Shown here: positions 1 through 10,123 of the stretch, one piece after another
How the letters are laid out: the number at the start of each line of letters is the position of its first letter
Position numbering within the stretch: the stretch's first letter is position 1
Assembly: GCF_001685485.1 (NCBI RefSeq)
Contig: NZ_BDEL01000001.1
Coordinates: forward strand, 3,569,501 to 3,633,500
DNA: 64,000 nucleotides
From: Formosa haliotis
Lineage (GTDB): Bacteria > Bacteroidota > Bacteroidia > Flavobacteriales > Flavobacteriaceae
Direction of reading: 5' to 3'
The notes under the pieces: generated by a model
The model's input: only the letters and a program-made list of their open reading frames with translations
Told to the model about the DNA's origin: nothing
Database searches by the model: none
Program-made: the position numbers and the translations under genes

Positions 1-2735
1 GATAAATCTAATTCCCGTGGTGAAATATTGGGGTGCTTTTCTTTAAGGCGTTTTAAAAAGTCGAAATGCACATTTTTAATGTGCTTTTCTAATTCCCTCC
101 AACTACTATCATTATTTATTTCCTTTACAACACTGCGTTTTAATTTGCCTAATTGTTGTTTGGTATGGTCGTCTAACCGAGCTTCATCTATCGCTTTAAG
201 TTTAGAAACAATACCATTTAATAGTTTGTTTTTCTTAGCAATTTGCAGAGAGTTATTTACCAACTGCTTATCTTTAGTTAGTATTCTGGTTTGTAGCTTT
301 TCATTTTTTAGTGTCTCAATTTCTTTTTCTAATCTGTGTTGCTGCTTAATAATTTTAGATTCCTTTTCTAAGTAAATCTTACGTTGTTCTATAGTTTCGT
401 AGTATTTATTTTTTCTAATTTTCATTTTTACATTTTGAGATATCAAATAAATTGTAAGTAGAAATAATACCAAATACCCCAAATAAGCTAAAATATTGCG
501 GTACCATGGAGGTGCTATAGTAAATGAAAGGCTGGCTTCGTTAGATAGTATACCATAACTGTTTTTAGCTTTGATTCTCATGTCATACGTGCCTTCTCTA
601 AGATTGGTGTATTCTTTCATGGTCTGTGGGCTCCAGTCGCTCCAATCGCTATCGTAGTTAATTAGTTTATAGCTGTACAGTACATTTTCTCTGTTTTCAA
701 AAATAGATGCAGCGTATAAAATTTTTATGTCATTCCATTTATAAGGGAGGTCGAGGGATTGCGATTCAGAATTCGGATTTCCAAAATGTATGGTTTGATC
801 TCCATAAGAGAAACTTCGGAAATTGATAATGGGTTTGACTTCATAATCTTTCTGAAAATCGAAATCGAAATGTGCTAAACCATCTGTAAGTCCAATAAAT
901 ACATTGTTTTGGTCTAAAGTGTTTATGGATATGTAGTTAGAAACGAGATTATTGGTTAAGTTAGAAAATGGTGCGGTAATATCTTGAAATTGATTCGCAC
1001 CGATTTTCTTTAACACGCCTAAAGATTCATTGTAATTGTACCATAAATTGCCTTCAATGTCTTCTTTTAAATAATTTATTAATGGTTTTTTTTCGAAAAC
1101 TTGGCTTAATTGTTCATTTTTAATAAATGTATCTTGAAGTTTGTTATAGCTATAAAAATGATTTTTATTTTGAAAGTAGATGGTGTCGTTTATTTTTTGA
1201 ATACTGTGAATACCTTTAATTTCTGGGGTTAATTCCGAAATAACACGTTGTGTGTCTATGTGCTCATGATTGGCAGAAAGTTTTAGCTGATAAACAACCT
1301 CGTCTTTATTAACCCACAAATAGGTGTCCGATAACTCAAAATTGGTAGATTCCTTATTGAAGCCCGGAATCTGGTTTATAAATTGTAAGCCGTTATCCGA
1401 CTTTTGGAATAATGCAAATCCGCCGTAATTAGCTCCAATATAATAGTCATGTTGATTAGGAATTTGTTTAAAACCATAATAGCCTTTGGCGTCTAACGTT
1501 TTGGTAACCGCATTCCCCTCAATTATAAGAGCACCACGGTTATTAGAACATACTAATTGATTACCTATAATTTGAATATTCCAACTTTGTGCACTGGTGC
1601 CTTCAACTAAGTCAAAATTTTCCTCTTCGTTAAAATTAGTATTCCAAGGGTGATAGAATACACCTTGATTTGTGGCAATATATAAATTGTCATTATAAAT
1701 AACAGATGCATATACAGTACTAATATTATAACTCATTCCAAAGTAAGACAAGGGAGAGTTTTCGTATATATAAGAAATTCCATTGTCTAGACCTAACCAG
1801 ATATTTTTTTCGCTATCAATAAATGAACTTAAAATAGTATTGTTTTGTAAACCATTTTTAAGGTTAATATGTTGAAGTATTTCTCCCTTAAAATTAACTA
1901 TAATCATACCGTTTAACACCGTGTTTAAAACAATACTTTCGCTGTTATAAGCTGTGCCACCCAAGCAGTTATTAGCTTTTAAAAACGTATTTGCTTCAGA
2001 GTTCCAGGGCTTAACTTGATTGAAGTCGTAAATAAAAGCACCATTTTTTAAAGTCGAAATGATAAGGTTATTGTTAGGCATTTTAAACATGCCCCATATT
2101 TCCATGTCGTTAAATAGTTGAGTGTTTGTGAGTGACTTTAATCTGCCGTTTTCGTATAGTTGTAAGCCTAATTTTGCGTCCTGAAGATATATAAGGCCGT
2201 CGATGTTAAACGAAAATTGGAATTGATTTGGAGCTTCAAGATATGTAAGTACCTCGCTATTTTTATTATAGATAAATGCACCTTTAAACGATTGAAAAAT
2301 AATTTCACTATCTGTATTGTGTATTTTCCATATATGCCCAAATTCTAATTTATTTACATCCTTTATAAGGTCGCTAAGATTTGTAAATTCTAAGTCGCCG
2401 GTGTTATTCGTCTTAAAGTAACCAAACTTATTATAGCTTCCTACATAAATCCTACCCGTTTCAGTATCTAAATCTATTGCTCGAATAGAACCATTATTTG
2501 GCAGTACATATTTGTTCCAAGATACACCGTCAAATTGAAGTAAGCCTTGATTGTTGGCAAAGTAAATGTTGCGTTCCTGGTCCTGAATAATATTCCAATT
2601 TTGAGTGCCTCCTTGGTATTCTGTCTTTTTGTAATTTTTAATATTGGGCACTCCTAGAGTCTTAACCTGACCCTGCAAAACAATAGAATTTAAAATAAGT
2701 AGAAGTATAACAAAATGTCGACTACAAGGTTTCAT
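1..2735 (-). CDS. PUL regulator: propeller / Y_Y_Y / HTH membrane sensor (3' end off window)
   Basis: The reading frame starts at ATG 2735 and stays open for 911 codons to the window edge, so the C-terminus is missing. A signal peptide (MKPCSRHFVILLLILNS) precedes a long beta-propeller region with WNIIQD, GLLQFDG and similar repeats. A Y_Y_Y domain follows, with motifs such as YSYKLINYDSDWS and EYTNLREGTYDM. Next come one membrane helix (YLGYLVLFLLTIYLI), a coiled coil, and the start of a LuxR-like helix-turn-helix (KHPNISPRELDL). Proteins of this build sense extracellular sugar and activate the neighbouring PUL. It is divergent from susC across 290 bp, so it is the likely local activator. 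Its HTH start matches that of the gene at 13590. I checked several segments and saw no frameshift. Confidence 0.88.
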   Translation of the reverse strand, partial: MKPCSRHFVILLLILNSIVLQGQVKTLGVPNIKNYKKTEYQGGTQNWNIIQDQERNIYFANNQGLLQFDGVSWNKYVLPNNGSIRAIDLDTETGRIYVGSYNKFGYFKTNNTGDLEFTNLSDLIKDVNKLEFGHIWKIHNTDSEIIFQSFKGAFIYNKNSEVLTYLEAPNQFQFSFNIDGLIYLQDAKLGLQLYENGRLKSLTNTQLFNDMEIWGMFKMPNNNLIISTLKNGAFIYDFNQVKPWNSEANTFLKANNCLGGTAYNSESIVLNTVLNGMIIVNFKGEILQHINLKNGLQNNTILSSFIDSEKNIWLGLDNGISYIYENSPLSYFGMSYNISTVYASVIYNDNLYIATNQGVFYHPWNTNFNEEENFDLVEGTSAQSWNIQIIGNQLVCSNNRGALIIEGNAVTKTLDAKGYYGFKQIPNQHDYYIGANYGGFALFQKSDNGLQFINQIPGFNKESTNFELSDTYLWVNKDEVVYQLKLSANHEHIDTQRVISELTPEIKGIHSIQKINDTIYFQNKNHFYSYNKLQDTFIKNEQLSQVFEKKPLINYLKEDIEGNLWYNYNESLGVLKKIGANQFQDITAPFSNLTNNLVSNYISINTLDQNNVFIGLTDGLAHFDFDFQKDYEVKPIINFRSFSYGDQTIHFGNPNSESQSLDLPYKWNDIKILYAASIFENRENVLYSYKLINYDSDWSDWSPQTMKEYTNLREGTYDMRIKAKNSYGILSNEASLSFTIAPPWYRNILAYLGYLVLFLLTIYLISQNVKMKIRKNKYYETIEQRKIYLEKESKIIKQQHRLEKEIETLKNEKLQTRILTKDKQLVNNSLQIAKKNKLLNGIVSKLKAIDEARLDDHTKQQLGKLKRSVVKEINNDSSWRELEKHIKNVHFDFLKRLKEKHPNISPRELDL

Positions 2736-2890
2736 GAGTTTCCTTTTTATGTGAATGTAAGTTGTAAAAACACATGTTTTTGTGTGTTATTTAAACAATA
2801 TACAGCAAATCTTCATTTTGTAGTAGTATTTAGTGAGTTAATATTTAATTAACATGGTTTTTTAGTTTTTAAGTTTCTGTAAATCAGGAG

Positions 2891-2952
2891 TTTAAAATTT
2901 GTTTGATGTGTTTTTGTAAGTTTTAAAATTTGTTTGATGAGTTTTTGAAAGG
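2891..2952. repeat. 31-bp tandem direct repeat upstream of susC
   Basis: Two adjacent copies start at 2891 and 2922. Each contains TTTAAAATTTGTTTGATG, then GTTTTTG after one variable base. The copies differ at only a few positions. A period of 31 bp is close to three helical turns, so both copies would lie on the same DNA face. They sit between the divergent regulator and susC, about 75-135 bp upstream of the susC ATG. An operator for the regulator is an inference. Confidence 0.7.
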
Positions 2953-3025
2953 GTGTTTTGTTTAAGGATATCTCAAAATTAACCCTATAATTGTTCGAGA
3001 TTAACAAACATTAACTTGAAAAATT

Positions 3026-6000
3026 ATGAAATTAAGATTACGACAATTAGTGGTACTTGGCATTTTGAGTTTACTTTATTCTAATACATTATGGGCGCAA
3101 GCGCTGCATGTAACAGGAGAGGTTTACGACGAAAGCGGTTTGCCCGTAACCGGGGCAACAATCTTAGAAAAAGGAACGTCTAATGGAACGATTGCCGACT
3201 TTGATGGGCAATTCGAAATTGATGCTCCCTCTAATGCAGTATTAGTGGTAAGTTCTTTAGGGTACTTAACACAAGAAATTCCTGTTTCAGGACAAAGTAA
3301 ATTGAAAATTACATTAGTAACAGACATTCAAAACCTAGATGAGGTTGTTGTTGTAGGTTATGGTGTACAGAAGAAAAGTGTGGTTACTGGAGCAATTTCA
3401 GGAGTCAAAGAATCCGATCTTGAAAGTTTACCTATTACTAGAGTAGAACAAGCTTTACAAGGTAGGGCATCTGGACTTACTATAGCTGCGAATTCTGGGC
3501 AACCTGGTTCGTCTTCTACTATTCGTGTACGTGGTATTACAACTTTCGGTAATAACGAACCGCTTTGGGTTGTAGACGGTGTTGTGGTAGATGCTGGAGG
3601 TATTGGATATTTAAACCAGTCCGATATCGAATCTATAGAAGTGCTTAAAGATGCTGCTTCTCAAGCTATTTATGGAGCAAGAGCAGCGGCAGGAGTTATT
3701 CTTGTTACAACTAAAAAAGGTAGTAAAGGAAGGTTATCTGTAAATTATAACGGATTTACAGGTGTTTCTGCTCCGGCAAGAAAATTAGATTTATTAAATG
3801 GAACACAATATGCCACTTTAATGAACGAGAAATACGCTAATGGCTATAACCAAGCAATACATGGCGATTTCGTTTTACCTTTTCCTAACCCAGAGGCTTA
3901 TGGTGAAGGTACAGATTGGCAAGATGCCATTTTTAATAAAAGTGCTAGAAGACAAAATCATGAAGTAAGTGTTAGTGGTGGTAATGAAACGTCTTCCTTC
4001 TATGCCTCTTTTGGTCTTTTAGAACAAGAAGGTATTGTGTCTTCAGATATTTCAAACTACAACAGAAAAAGTATTCGTCTTAATTCAACTCACAAAATCA
4101 CCGATAAAATTACTTTCGGGCAAACCTTAGGTTTTTCAAGAGAAAAAAATGTTGGATTAGGAAATACAAACAGTGAATTTGGAGGGCCTTTAAGCTCTGC
4201 GATCAACCTAGATCCTTTAACGCCTTTAGTAGAAACAAATCCGGCTTTAGCTAATGCGGCACCTTATAATAGAGCAGAAGGAGGGATTTTTAGAGATGCT
4301 AACGGTAACCCTTATGGAATTTCCTCTTTAGTAACTCAAGAAATGTCGAATCCTTTGGCCTATGCACAAACGCGATTAGGAAATTATGGATGGGCAGACA
4401 ATTTTGTTGGTAATGCTTATGTGCAATTAGAACTTATAGAGGGTTTAAAATTAAAAAGTACTCTTGGTGGTAAACTAGCCTATTGGGGAGAAGAAAATTT
4501 TACGCCAGTAGCATATTTAAATTCAACATATATTGTTCCAGTTAATAGCTTGTATAGAAGTTCTAATAAAGGTTTTGGTTGGAATATAGAGAATACCTTG
4601 TCTTATACTAAAAGCATAAAGAAACATAATTTTAGTGTTTTATTAGGTCAAGGAACTTATGTAGACAATATTACAGACGGACAAGGTGTAACTTATAATG
4701 GCTTACCCGTAGATGATTATCGAGATGCGTCTTTTAATTATGATATTCCTGAAGATCAAATTACTGCCTACGGTTACACAAGTGCAGAACATGTTGTAAC
4801 CTCTTTATTTTCGAGGTTAACTTACGATTACGATGAGAAATACCTATTTACTGGAATTATTCGTCGCGATGGTTCATCACGATTCGGGTCTAATAATCGT
4901 TACGGCGTATTTCCATCGTTCTCATTAGGATGGGTGCCTTCTAAAGAAGCGTTTTGGCCAGAAAATAATGTTGTAAACACCTTGAAGTTTAGAGGAGGTT
5001 ATGGAGTTACAGGTAGCGATGCTATTGGCGATTTTAGGTATTTAGCAACTATTGGCGATGGTAGAAATTATACCATTGGTAACGGTCATGAAGGTTCTGT
5101 AACCATCGGGAATAGTCCAAATGCACCGTCTAATCCAGATTTAAAATGGGAAGAAACCTCGCAAACCAACATTGGTTTGGATGCGCGATTTTTTAATACG
5201 CTAAGTTTTAGTTTCGACTGGTATATCAAAGAAACTGTAGGTATTTTACAAGATATCACTTTACCGGGATATGTAGGGTCTGGAAATCCAGCAGGAAATG
5301 TGGCCGATATGGAAAACCGTGGTATAGATATGGAGTTGGGTTACGATAAAGTTATTGGTGACTTTAGTATATCATTTAAATCGAATCTTTCTCTTTTAGA
5401 AAATGAGGTTACGTATTTAGGTAGAGATGTCGCGTACTTAACCGATGGCGATCAAACCATTCAGTCTAGTAGTTATCCTATTACAAGAACCCAAGTTGGG
5501 CAACCATTTAATTCGTTCTTCGGATTTAGAACAGATGGTATTTTTCAAAATCAAGCAGAGATTGATGCCTATGTAGGTGAAAATGGATCACGAATTCAAC
5601 CAGATGCTGTTCCGGGTGATTTTCGCTGGCAAGATATTGATGGTGATGGAACCATTACTGCCGACGATCGTGATTTTCTGGGAAGTTCTATACCAAAATT
5701 CACTTACGGTATGACCTTAAATTTAGCCTATAAAAATTTCGATTTGTTAATCTTTGGTCAAGGTGCTGGCGGCAATAAGATTTTTCAAGGTCTTAGACGT
5801 TTAGATATTGGTAATGCCAACTATCAAACAGCTGCCTTAGGACGTTGGACCGGAGAGGGGACTTCTAATACATACCCAAGGTTAACCACTAACGATACCA
5901 ATAAGAACTTTAATAATCCATCTGATTTCTATTTAGAAGATGGCGATTATTTTAGAATAAAAACGGTTCAAGTAGGTTTTTCAATACCTGAAAATACCAT

Positions 6001-6172
6001 TAAGAAAATCGGGATGCAGCAATTAAGATTTTATATAACCGGAGAAAATCTATTCACATTTACCAAATACACAGGTTACGATCCAGAAATTGGAGGTGGC
6101 GTAATGGGAATAGATAGAGGATTTTATCCACAAGCAATTTCAGGATTATTAGGTATAAATGCACAATTTTAA
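3026..6172 (+). CDS. SusC-family TonB-dependent outer-membrane receptor
   Basis: This 1048-residue protein has a signal peptide ending near LWAQ. A CarboxypepD_reg-like beta domain follows (about 27-100), then the SusC signature LDEVVVVGYGVQKKSVVTGA near 103-122. A TonB plug domain (about 120-230; RVRGITTFG, PLWVVDGVVV, IEVLKDAASQAIYGARA) precedes a 22-strand-type beta-barrel. It would import oligosaccharides across the outer membrane using TonB energy, with the SusD partner as lid. It is the first gene of the PUL operon. The next gene starts within or just after its stop codon. Substrate specificity cannot be read from the receptor; the downstream GH30/GH5 enzymes suggest beta-glucan. Confidence 0.96.
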   Translation: MKLRLRQLVVLGILSLLYSNTLWAQALHVTGEVYDESGLPVTGATILEKGTSNGTIADFDGQFEIDAPSNAVLVVSSLGYLTQEIPVSGQSKLKITLVTDIQNLDEVVVVGYGVQKKSVVTGAISGVKESDLESLPITRVEQALQGRASGLTIAANSGQPGSSSTIRVRGITTFGNNEPLWVVDGVVVDAGGIGYLNQSDIESIEVLKDAASQAIYGARAAAGVILVTTKKGSKGRLSVNYNGFTGVSAPARKLDLLNGTQYATLMNEKYANGYNQAIHGDFVLPFPNPEAYGEGTDWQDAIFNKSARRQNHEVSVSGGNETSSFYASFGLLEQEGIVSSDISNYNRKSIRLNSTHKITDKITFGQTLGFSREKNVGLGNTNSEFGGPLSSAINLDPLTPLVETNPALANAAPYNRAEGGIFRDANGNPYGISSLVTQEMSNPLAYAQTRLGNYGWADNFVGNAYVQLELIEGLKLKSTLGGKLAYWGEENFTPVAYLNSTYIVPVNSLYRSSNKGFGWNIENTLSYTKSIKKHNFSVLLGQGTYVDNITDGQGVTYNGLPVDDYRDASFNYDIPEDQITAYGYTSAEHVVTSLFSRLTYDYDEKYLFTGIIRRDGSSRFGSNNRYGVFPSFSLGWVPSKEAFWPENNVVNTLKFRGGYGVTGSDAIGDFRYLATIGDGRNYTIGNGHEGSVTIGNSPNAPSNPDLKWEETSQTNIGLDARFFNTLSFSFDWYIKETVGILQDITLPGYVGSGNPAGNVADMENRGIDMELGYDKVIGDFSISFKSNLSLLENEVTYLGRDVAYLTDGDQTIQSSSYPITRTQVGQPFNSFFGFRTDGIFQNQAEIDAYVGENGSRIQPDAVPGDFRWQDIDGDGTITADDRDFLGSSIPKFTYGMTLNLAYKNFDLLIFGQGAGGNKIFQGLRRLDIGNANYQTAALGRWTGEGTSNTYPRLTTNDTNKNFNNPSDFYLEDGDYFRIKTVQVGFSIPENTIKKIGMQQLRFYITGENLFTFTKYTGYDPEIGGGVMGIDRGFYPQAISGLLGINAQF

Positions 6173-6176
6173 AAAC

Positions 6177-7700
6177 ATGAAGATTATGAAACGACAAAAT
6201 ATTATTTTAAGACTAACCGTTTGCATGCTTCTCGTATTAGGAGTGTCTTGTAGCGAAGAATTTTTAGAAGTCGAACCTAAAGGAACGCCTTTAGAAGACA
6301 ATTATTATAAAAATGAAGATCAGGCCTATTCTGGGTTAGTAGCCGTTTACGATGTTATCGGTAAATTTTCAAGAGGATTTGAAAATATGGTAACATTTTT
6401 TAATGCGGGATCAGACGATTTCTTCGCCGCAGGAGGAGGAGCAACCGATGGTGCTGGAATCCATGCTTTCGATGATTATTCTATAGATCAAACAACAATT
6501 CCTGGGAGTTATTGGAATGATTATTATGCTGGAATTTTTAGAGCCAATGTGCTATTGCAAAAGCTTCCAGACGTGCCAATGGACGATGATGTAAAGGCGC
6601 GTTTTATTGCGGAAACAAAAGCATTAAGAGGGTATTACTATTTTGAATTGGTAAGAATGTTCGGGAATATTCCATTAATTCTAGAGCCAATTCCTACAGC
6701 AGATATTTACAATGTATTACAAGCTACACCAAGTGAAGTTTACCAACAAATAGAAGCCGATCTTACAGAGGCTTTACCAGGTTTACCAATGCAAATAACA
6801 AATTTAGCCGACGAGGCAGCTCGTTTTAGTCAAGGTGCTGTAAAGGCCTTGTTAGGAAAAGTGTATTTATACCAAGGTAAAAATAGTGAAGCAGCGACAC
6901 AATTAGCAGACGTTAACGGAACACCGGGAGAGATGAGTGCTTACGGCTATAAATTACTTGATAACTATTCAGATTTGTGGGTGGTAAGCAATAAGTATAA
7001 TTCAGAATCCATTATCGAAATTGCCCATACCGATAAAAGTAATGCCGATTGGGGCTGGTGGGGAGCAGGTAACGACGAGGGTAATACTGTAAACATTATG
7101 GTGGGACCAAGAGGATACTCTAGACCAGATGGTTCGTCAGCACCAGATTATGTGTCTGGTTGGAGTTTTAATACCGTTACACAGAATTTGTACGATACCA
7201 TGAAAGGAGACCCTAGGTTTGATGCCACTATTTTAGATATGAAAGCATTAAAAGCGGCAGGTCTTGCAGATTGGGCTCCAAACTATCAAGATACTGGGTA
7301 TTTCTTAAAGAAATTTATGCCTTTAAATTCAGATACTTCTACTGGTGGTGGCGCAACGGCATTAAACTATAAACAAAATATGTATGCCTTACGTTTGGCA
7401 GATTCCTATTTAATGGAAGCCGAAGCTTTAGGCGGAACAGGGGCTAGAGCTCAAGCTTTATTAGATGCTGTTCGTGCTCGTGTAAGTCTTCCGTCTACAC
7501 CAGTGTCATTGCAGGCAATTGCCAAAGAACGCCGTATAGAGTTAGCAGGCGAAGGACATCGTTGGTTCGATTTAGTACGTACAGGAAATGCTGCTAATGT
7601 TTTAGGCGATAGAGGGTTTACTGCAGGGAAAAACGAAATTTTGCCAATTCCTTTACGTGAATTAGAAAACACGGCAATTGTTCAAAATCCAAATTATTAA
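6177..7700 (+). CDS. SusD-family (RagB/SusD) surface glycan-binding lipoprotein
   Basis: This lipoprotein has a signal peptide with lipobox LLVLGVSC. The N-terminal SusD-like segment carries FLEVEPKGTP, and the TPR-like helical core carries ALRGYYYFELVRMFGNIPL. The C-terminal RagB/SusD signature is RRIELAGEGHRWFDLVRTG. It caps the SusC barrel and presents oligosaccharides. An in-frame ATG at 6159 overlaps the end of susC, but it adds six residues (MHNFKN) before MKIMKRQNII. I prefer 6177; 6186 is also possible. Tight coupling to susC supports one transcript. Confidence 0.95.
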   Translation: MKIMKRQNIILRLTVCMLLVLGVSCSEEFLEVEPKGTPLEDNYYKNEDQAYSGLVAVYDVIGKFSRGFENMVTFFNAGSDDFFAAGGGATDGAGIHAFDDYSIDQTTIPGSYWNDYYAGIFRANVLLQKLPDVPMDDDVKARFIAETKALRGYYYFELVRMFGNIPLILEPIPTADIYNVLQATPSEVYQQIEADLTEALPGLPMQITNLADEAARFSQGAVKALLGKVYLYQGKNSEAATQLADVNGTPGEMSAYGYKLLDNYSDLWVVSNKYNSESIIEIAHTDKSNADWGWWGAGNDEGNTVNIMVGPRGYSRPDGSSAPDYVSGWSFNTVTQNLYDTMKGDPRFDATILDMKALKAAGLADWAPNYQDTGYFLKKFMPLNSDTSTGGGATALNYKQNMYALRLADSYLMEAEALGGTGARAQALLDAVRARVSLPSTPVSLQAIAKERRIELAGEGHRWFDLVRTGNAANVLGDRGFTAGKNEILPIPLRELENTAIVQNPNY

Positions 7701-7717
7701 TCTTAAAACGTAATCAA

Positions 7718-8578
7718 ATGAAGTTTAAAATCAATTTGAAAAGATATATAATCCTAAGTATTTGTATGGTAGGCGCTCTAGTAGCTGTAAGTTGTCAGCC
7801 AGATGAGGTAGGTGAGGGTAACGGATTAACAGATACTAATGTGGATGCTACATTTACGGTTACACCTGTAGAGGGTAAAATAAATACGTATCTATTAGAG
7901 GGGGCAAACGATATTATAACCTCGCATTGGAGTGTAGATGGTGTAGATTATTATGGAAAATCTGTTTTAGAAGTATCCTTACCAGATGCAGGCGTATATC
8001 CTGTAAGACATATTGCCGTGAGTAGAGGAGGTGCAACAAAAGAAGCTATCGAGGAGATTGTGGTAGAAACATCAGATCCGGTAGCAGGGAATCTCATCGT
8101 AGGAGGCCGATTTACATCTGAAGAAGATTATTCTAAATGGACCATTTTAAATATTAGCGATTCTGGAGCTGCTTGGACGTTTAATGAAGGAAGCGCCACC
8201 ATAAATGCTTCGGGTTGGGCACAGCAAGGAATTTATCAAGCCATAGATATTCAGGCAAATAAAGACTATAAAATAGATATGAAAGTATGGGGAAGCGGAT
8301 CTACTGATACTTGGTTTGAAGTATACCTATCTAAAACTCCACCTGTTCAAGGGCAAGAATATAATGCCGATGGTCGTCGTATGGGATTAAGCACCTGGGA
8401 TGGTTGTGCTACAGCACCTTTCGAAGGTAAATTATCGCTTGTGGGCTGTGTTGGATCAGGAAATATCGTTCGGTTTGATGAAGCAGGAACTGTATATCTT
8501 GTGGTGAGATGTGGAGGTGCCGATGTTGGAGCAACAGGGATATCGATGACAAACGTGGAAGTTCGAGGAGTAAACTAA
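7718..8578 (+). CDS. PKD-domain surface glycan-binding lipoprotein (SusE/F position)
   Basis: A 286-residue lipoprotein with an N-terminal hydrophobic segment and lipobox LVAVSC at about residues 21-26. Residues about 42-117 resemble a PKD/Ig-like domain (ATFTVTPVEG, WSVDGVDYYGKS, GVYPVRHIAVS). Residues about 125-286 look like a beta-sandwich carbohydrate-binding module, rich in Trp and aromatic residues (ASGWAQQGIYQAIDIQANKD). It lies 17 bp after susD, in the usual place of a SusE-type glycan-binding protein that helps capture polysaccharide at the cell surface. No catalytic motif is visible. The binding role comes from gene position and fold type. Confidence 0.8.
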   Translation: MKFKINLKRYIILSICMVGALVAVSCQPDEVGEGNGLTDTNVDATFTVTPVEGKINTYLLEGANDIITSHWSVDGVDYYGKSVLEVSLPDAGVYPVRHIAVSRGGATKEAIEEIVVETSDPVAGNLIVGGRFTSEEDYSKWTILNISDSGAAWTFNEGSATINASGWAQQGIYQAIDIQANKDYKIDMKVWGSGSTDTWFEVYLSKTPPVQGQEYNADGRRMGLSTWDGCATAPFEGKLSLVGCVGSGNIVRFDEAGTVYLVVRCGGADVGATGISMTNVEVRGVN

Positions 8579-8600
8579 TTGTGTGTTAGTCTGTGTTTTA

Positions 8601-8633
8601 ATATCCCATTGCCCAAGTGGTAATGGGGTATAA
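8601..8633 (+). promoter_or_regulatory. Stem-loop between binding-protein and enzyme genes of the PUL
   Basis: ATCCCATT (8603-8610) can pair with AATGGGGTAT (8622-8631) around an 11-base loop. There is no long U-tract, so it is more likely a processing or stabilising stem, or a weak attenuator, than a full terminator. It lies in the only sizeable gap (85 bp) inside the susC-to-GH5 operon. Confidence 0.4.
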
Positions 8634-8663
8634 TAAACAGGATAAAACGATAAAAAATAAATT

Positions 8664-10121
8664 ATGAAAATTATATTTAATCAACTTTCTAGGCTTGTGT
8701 TTTTGTTTTCGTCTGTGGTTTTTGCTCAGCAATCAAAACAAGAATTACCAGGCGTGAAAGCCCAGAGTATTACAGTATATACTACTGCAGAGGACTCTTC
8801 GATGCGTCTTAGTAAATCTAAGAGTTTAACATTTACTAAGGCCGTACAACCGGTAGAAACGGAGATTTCGGTTTTTGTAGAACCTAATAAGAAGTTTCAA
8901 GAATTTATAGGTATAGGAGGCGCTATTACCGATGCAAGTGCAGAAGTCTTCGCAACCTTAAGCAAAGCAAAACAAGAAGAATTATTAAATGCTTACTACG
9001 ATAAAGATAAAGGTATTGGATATACTTTATTAAGAACCACAATCCATAGTTCAGATTTTGGGAGTGGAAGTCATACCTATATCGAAGACGGTGATGCCGA
9101 TTTAAAAACCTTTTCTATCGATCAGGATAAAAAATTGCGCATCCCCATGATAAAACGTGCTACACAAGTTGCTGGTGGAACCTTAATGTTATACGTGTCG
9201 CCTTGGAGTCCGCCTGCCTTTATGAAAAGTAATAAAAGTATGCTAAAAGGAGGGAAGTTATTGCCAGAATTTTACCAGTCTTGGGCAAGTTACTACGCTA
9301 AATTTATAAAAGCTTACGAAGCAGAAGGCATGCCCATTTGGGGTTTATCGGTTCAAAACGAACCTATGGCGACTCAAACATGGGAATCTTGTTTGTATAC
9401 GGCAGAAGAGGAACGCGATTTTGTTAAAAATTATTTAGGACCAACTTTAGAAAAGGAAGGTTTGGGTGATAAAAACATTATTGTTTGGGATCATAACAGA
9501 GATCTTATGAACCAACGTGCGAATGTAATTTATTCCGATCCTGAAGCCGCAAAATATGTATGGGGTTTAGGATTTCATTGGTATGAAACTTGGGCAGGAG
9601 GCGAGCCTATGTATAATAACGTTGGTAAAGTGAATGAGGCCTATCCTGATAAAAAATTAATGTTTACCGAAGGATGTAACGAAAAATTTGATGCTGCGAA
9701 ATATCAATATTGGCCAAATGCAGAGCGCTATGGTGCATCTATGATACACGATTTTAACAACGGCACCGTAGGTTGGACCGATTGGAATATTTTATTAGAC
9801 CAAAACGGAGGACCAAACCATGTTGGAAACTTTTGTTTTGCACCAATACATGCCGATACGACGACGGGTGAACTTATATACACACCTTCTTACTATTACA
9901 TAGGGCATTTTTCAAAGTTTATTAGGTTGAAAGCAAAACGGATTAGCACTGCAGTAAGTAGAAGTAACATTATAAGTACAACATTTCAGAATACAAATGG
10001 CGAACTAGTAACGGTGGTGATGAACAAGTCTGATGAACTTGTAAATTATAATTTAATAGTTTCAGAAAAACAGACTAAAGTAACCATTCCGGCTCGTGCC
10101 ATTCAAACCTTGATTTATTAA
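8664..10121 (+). CDS. Glycoside hydrolase family 30 (beta-glucanase / beta-glucosidase-like)
   Basis: A 485-residue secreted enzyme with signal peptide to about residue 22 (VVFAQ). The GH30 (beta/alpha)8 domain starts at FQEFIGIGGAITDASAEVF. It carries the family motifs LLRTTIHSSDFG and VSPWSPPAFMKSN. The acid/base is Glu233 in SVQNEP and the nucleophile is Glu336 in MFTEGCNE. A short C-terminal beta-domain ends the chain. GH30 includes endo-beta-1,6-glucanases, beta-glucosidases and glucosylceramidases, and automatic names often read glucosylceramidase. In a PUL with a second GH30 and a GH5, cleavage of beta-1,6-linked glucose in fungal or algal beta-glucan is the best inference. Confidence 0.9.
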   Translation: MKIIFNQLSRLVFLFSSVVFAQQSKQELPGVKAQSITVYTTAEDSSMRLSKSKSLTFTKAVQPVETEISVFVEPNKKFQEFIGIGGAITDASAEVFATLSKAKQEELLNAYYDKDKGIGYTLLRTTIHSSDFGSGSHTYIEDGDADLKTFSIDQDKKLRIPMIKRATQVAGGTLMLYVSPWSPPAFMKSNKSMLKGGKLLPEFYQSWASYYAKFIKAYEAEGMPIWGLSVQNEPMATQTWESCLYTAEEERDFVKNYLGPTLEKEGLGDKNIIVWDHNRDLMNQRANVIYSDPEAAKYVWGLGFHWYETWAGGEPMYNNVGKVNEAYPDKKLMFTEGCNEKFDAAKYQYWPNAERYGASMIHDFNNGTVGWTDWNILLDQNGGPNHVGNFCFAPIHADTTTGELIYTPSYYYIGHFSKFIRLKAKRISTAVSRSNIISTTFQNTNGELVTVVMNKSDELVNYNLIVSEKQTKVTIPARAIQTLIY

Positions 10122-10123
10122 AA

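Noticed and set aside
28..375. Open frame of 115 codons on the plus strand at the window start
   Set aside because: It lies inside the minus-strand PUL regulator, whose frame is open and shows clear family motifs.
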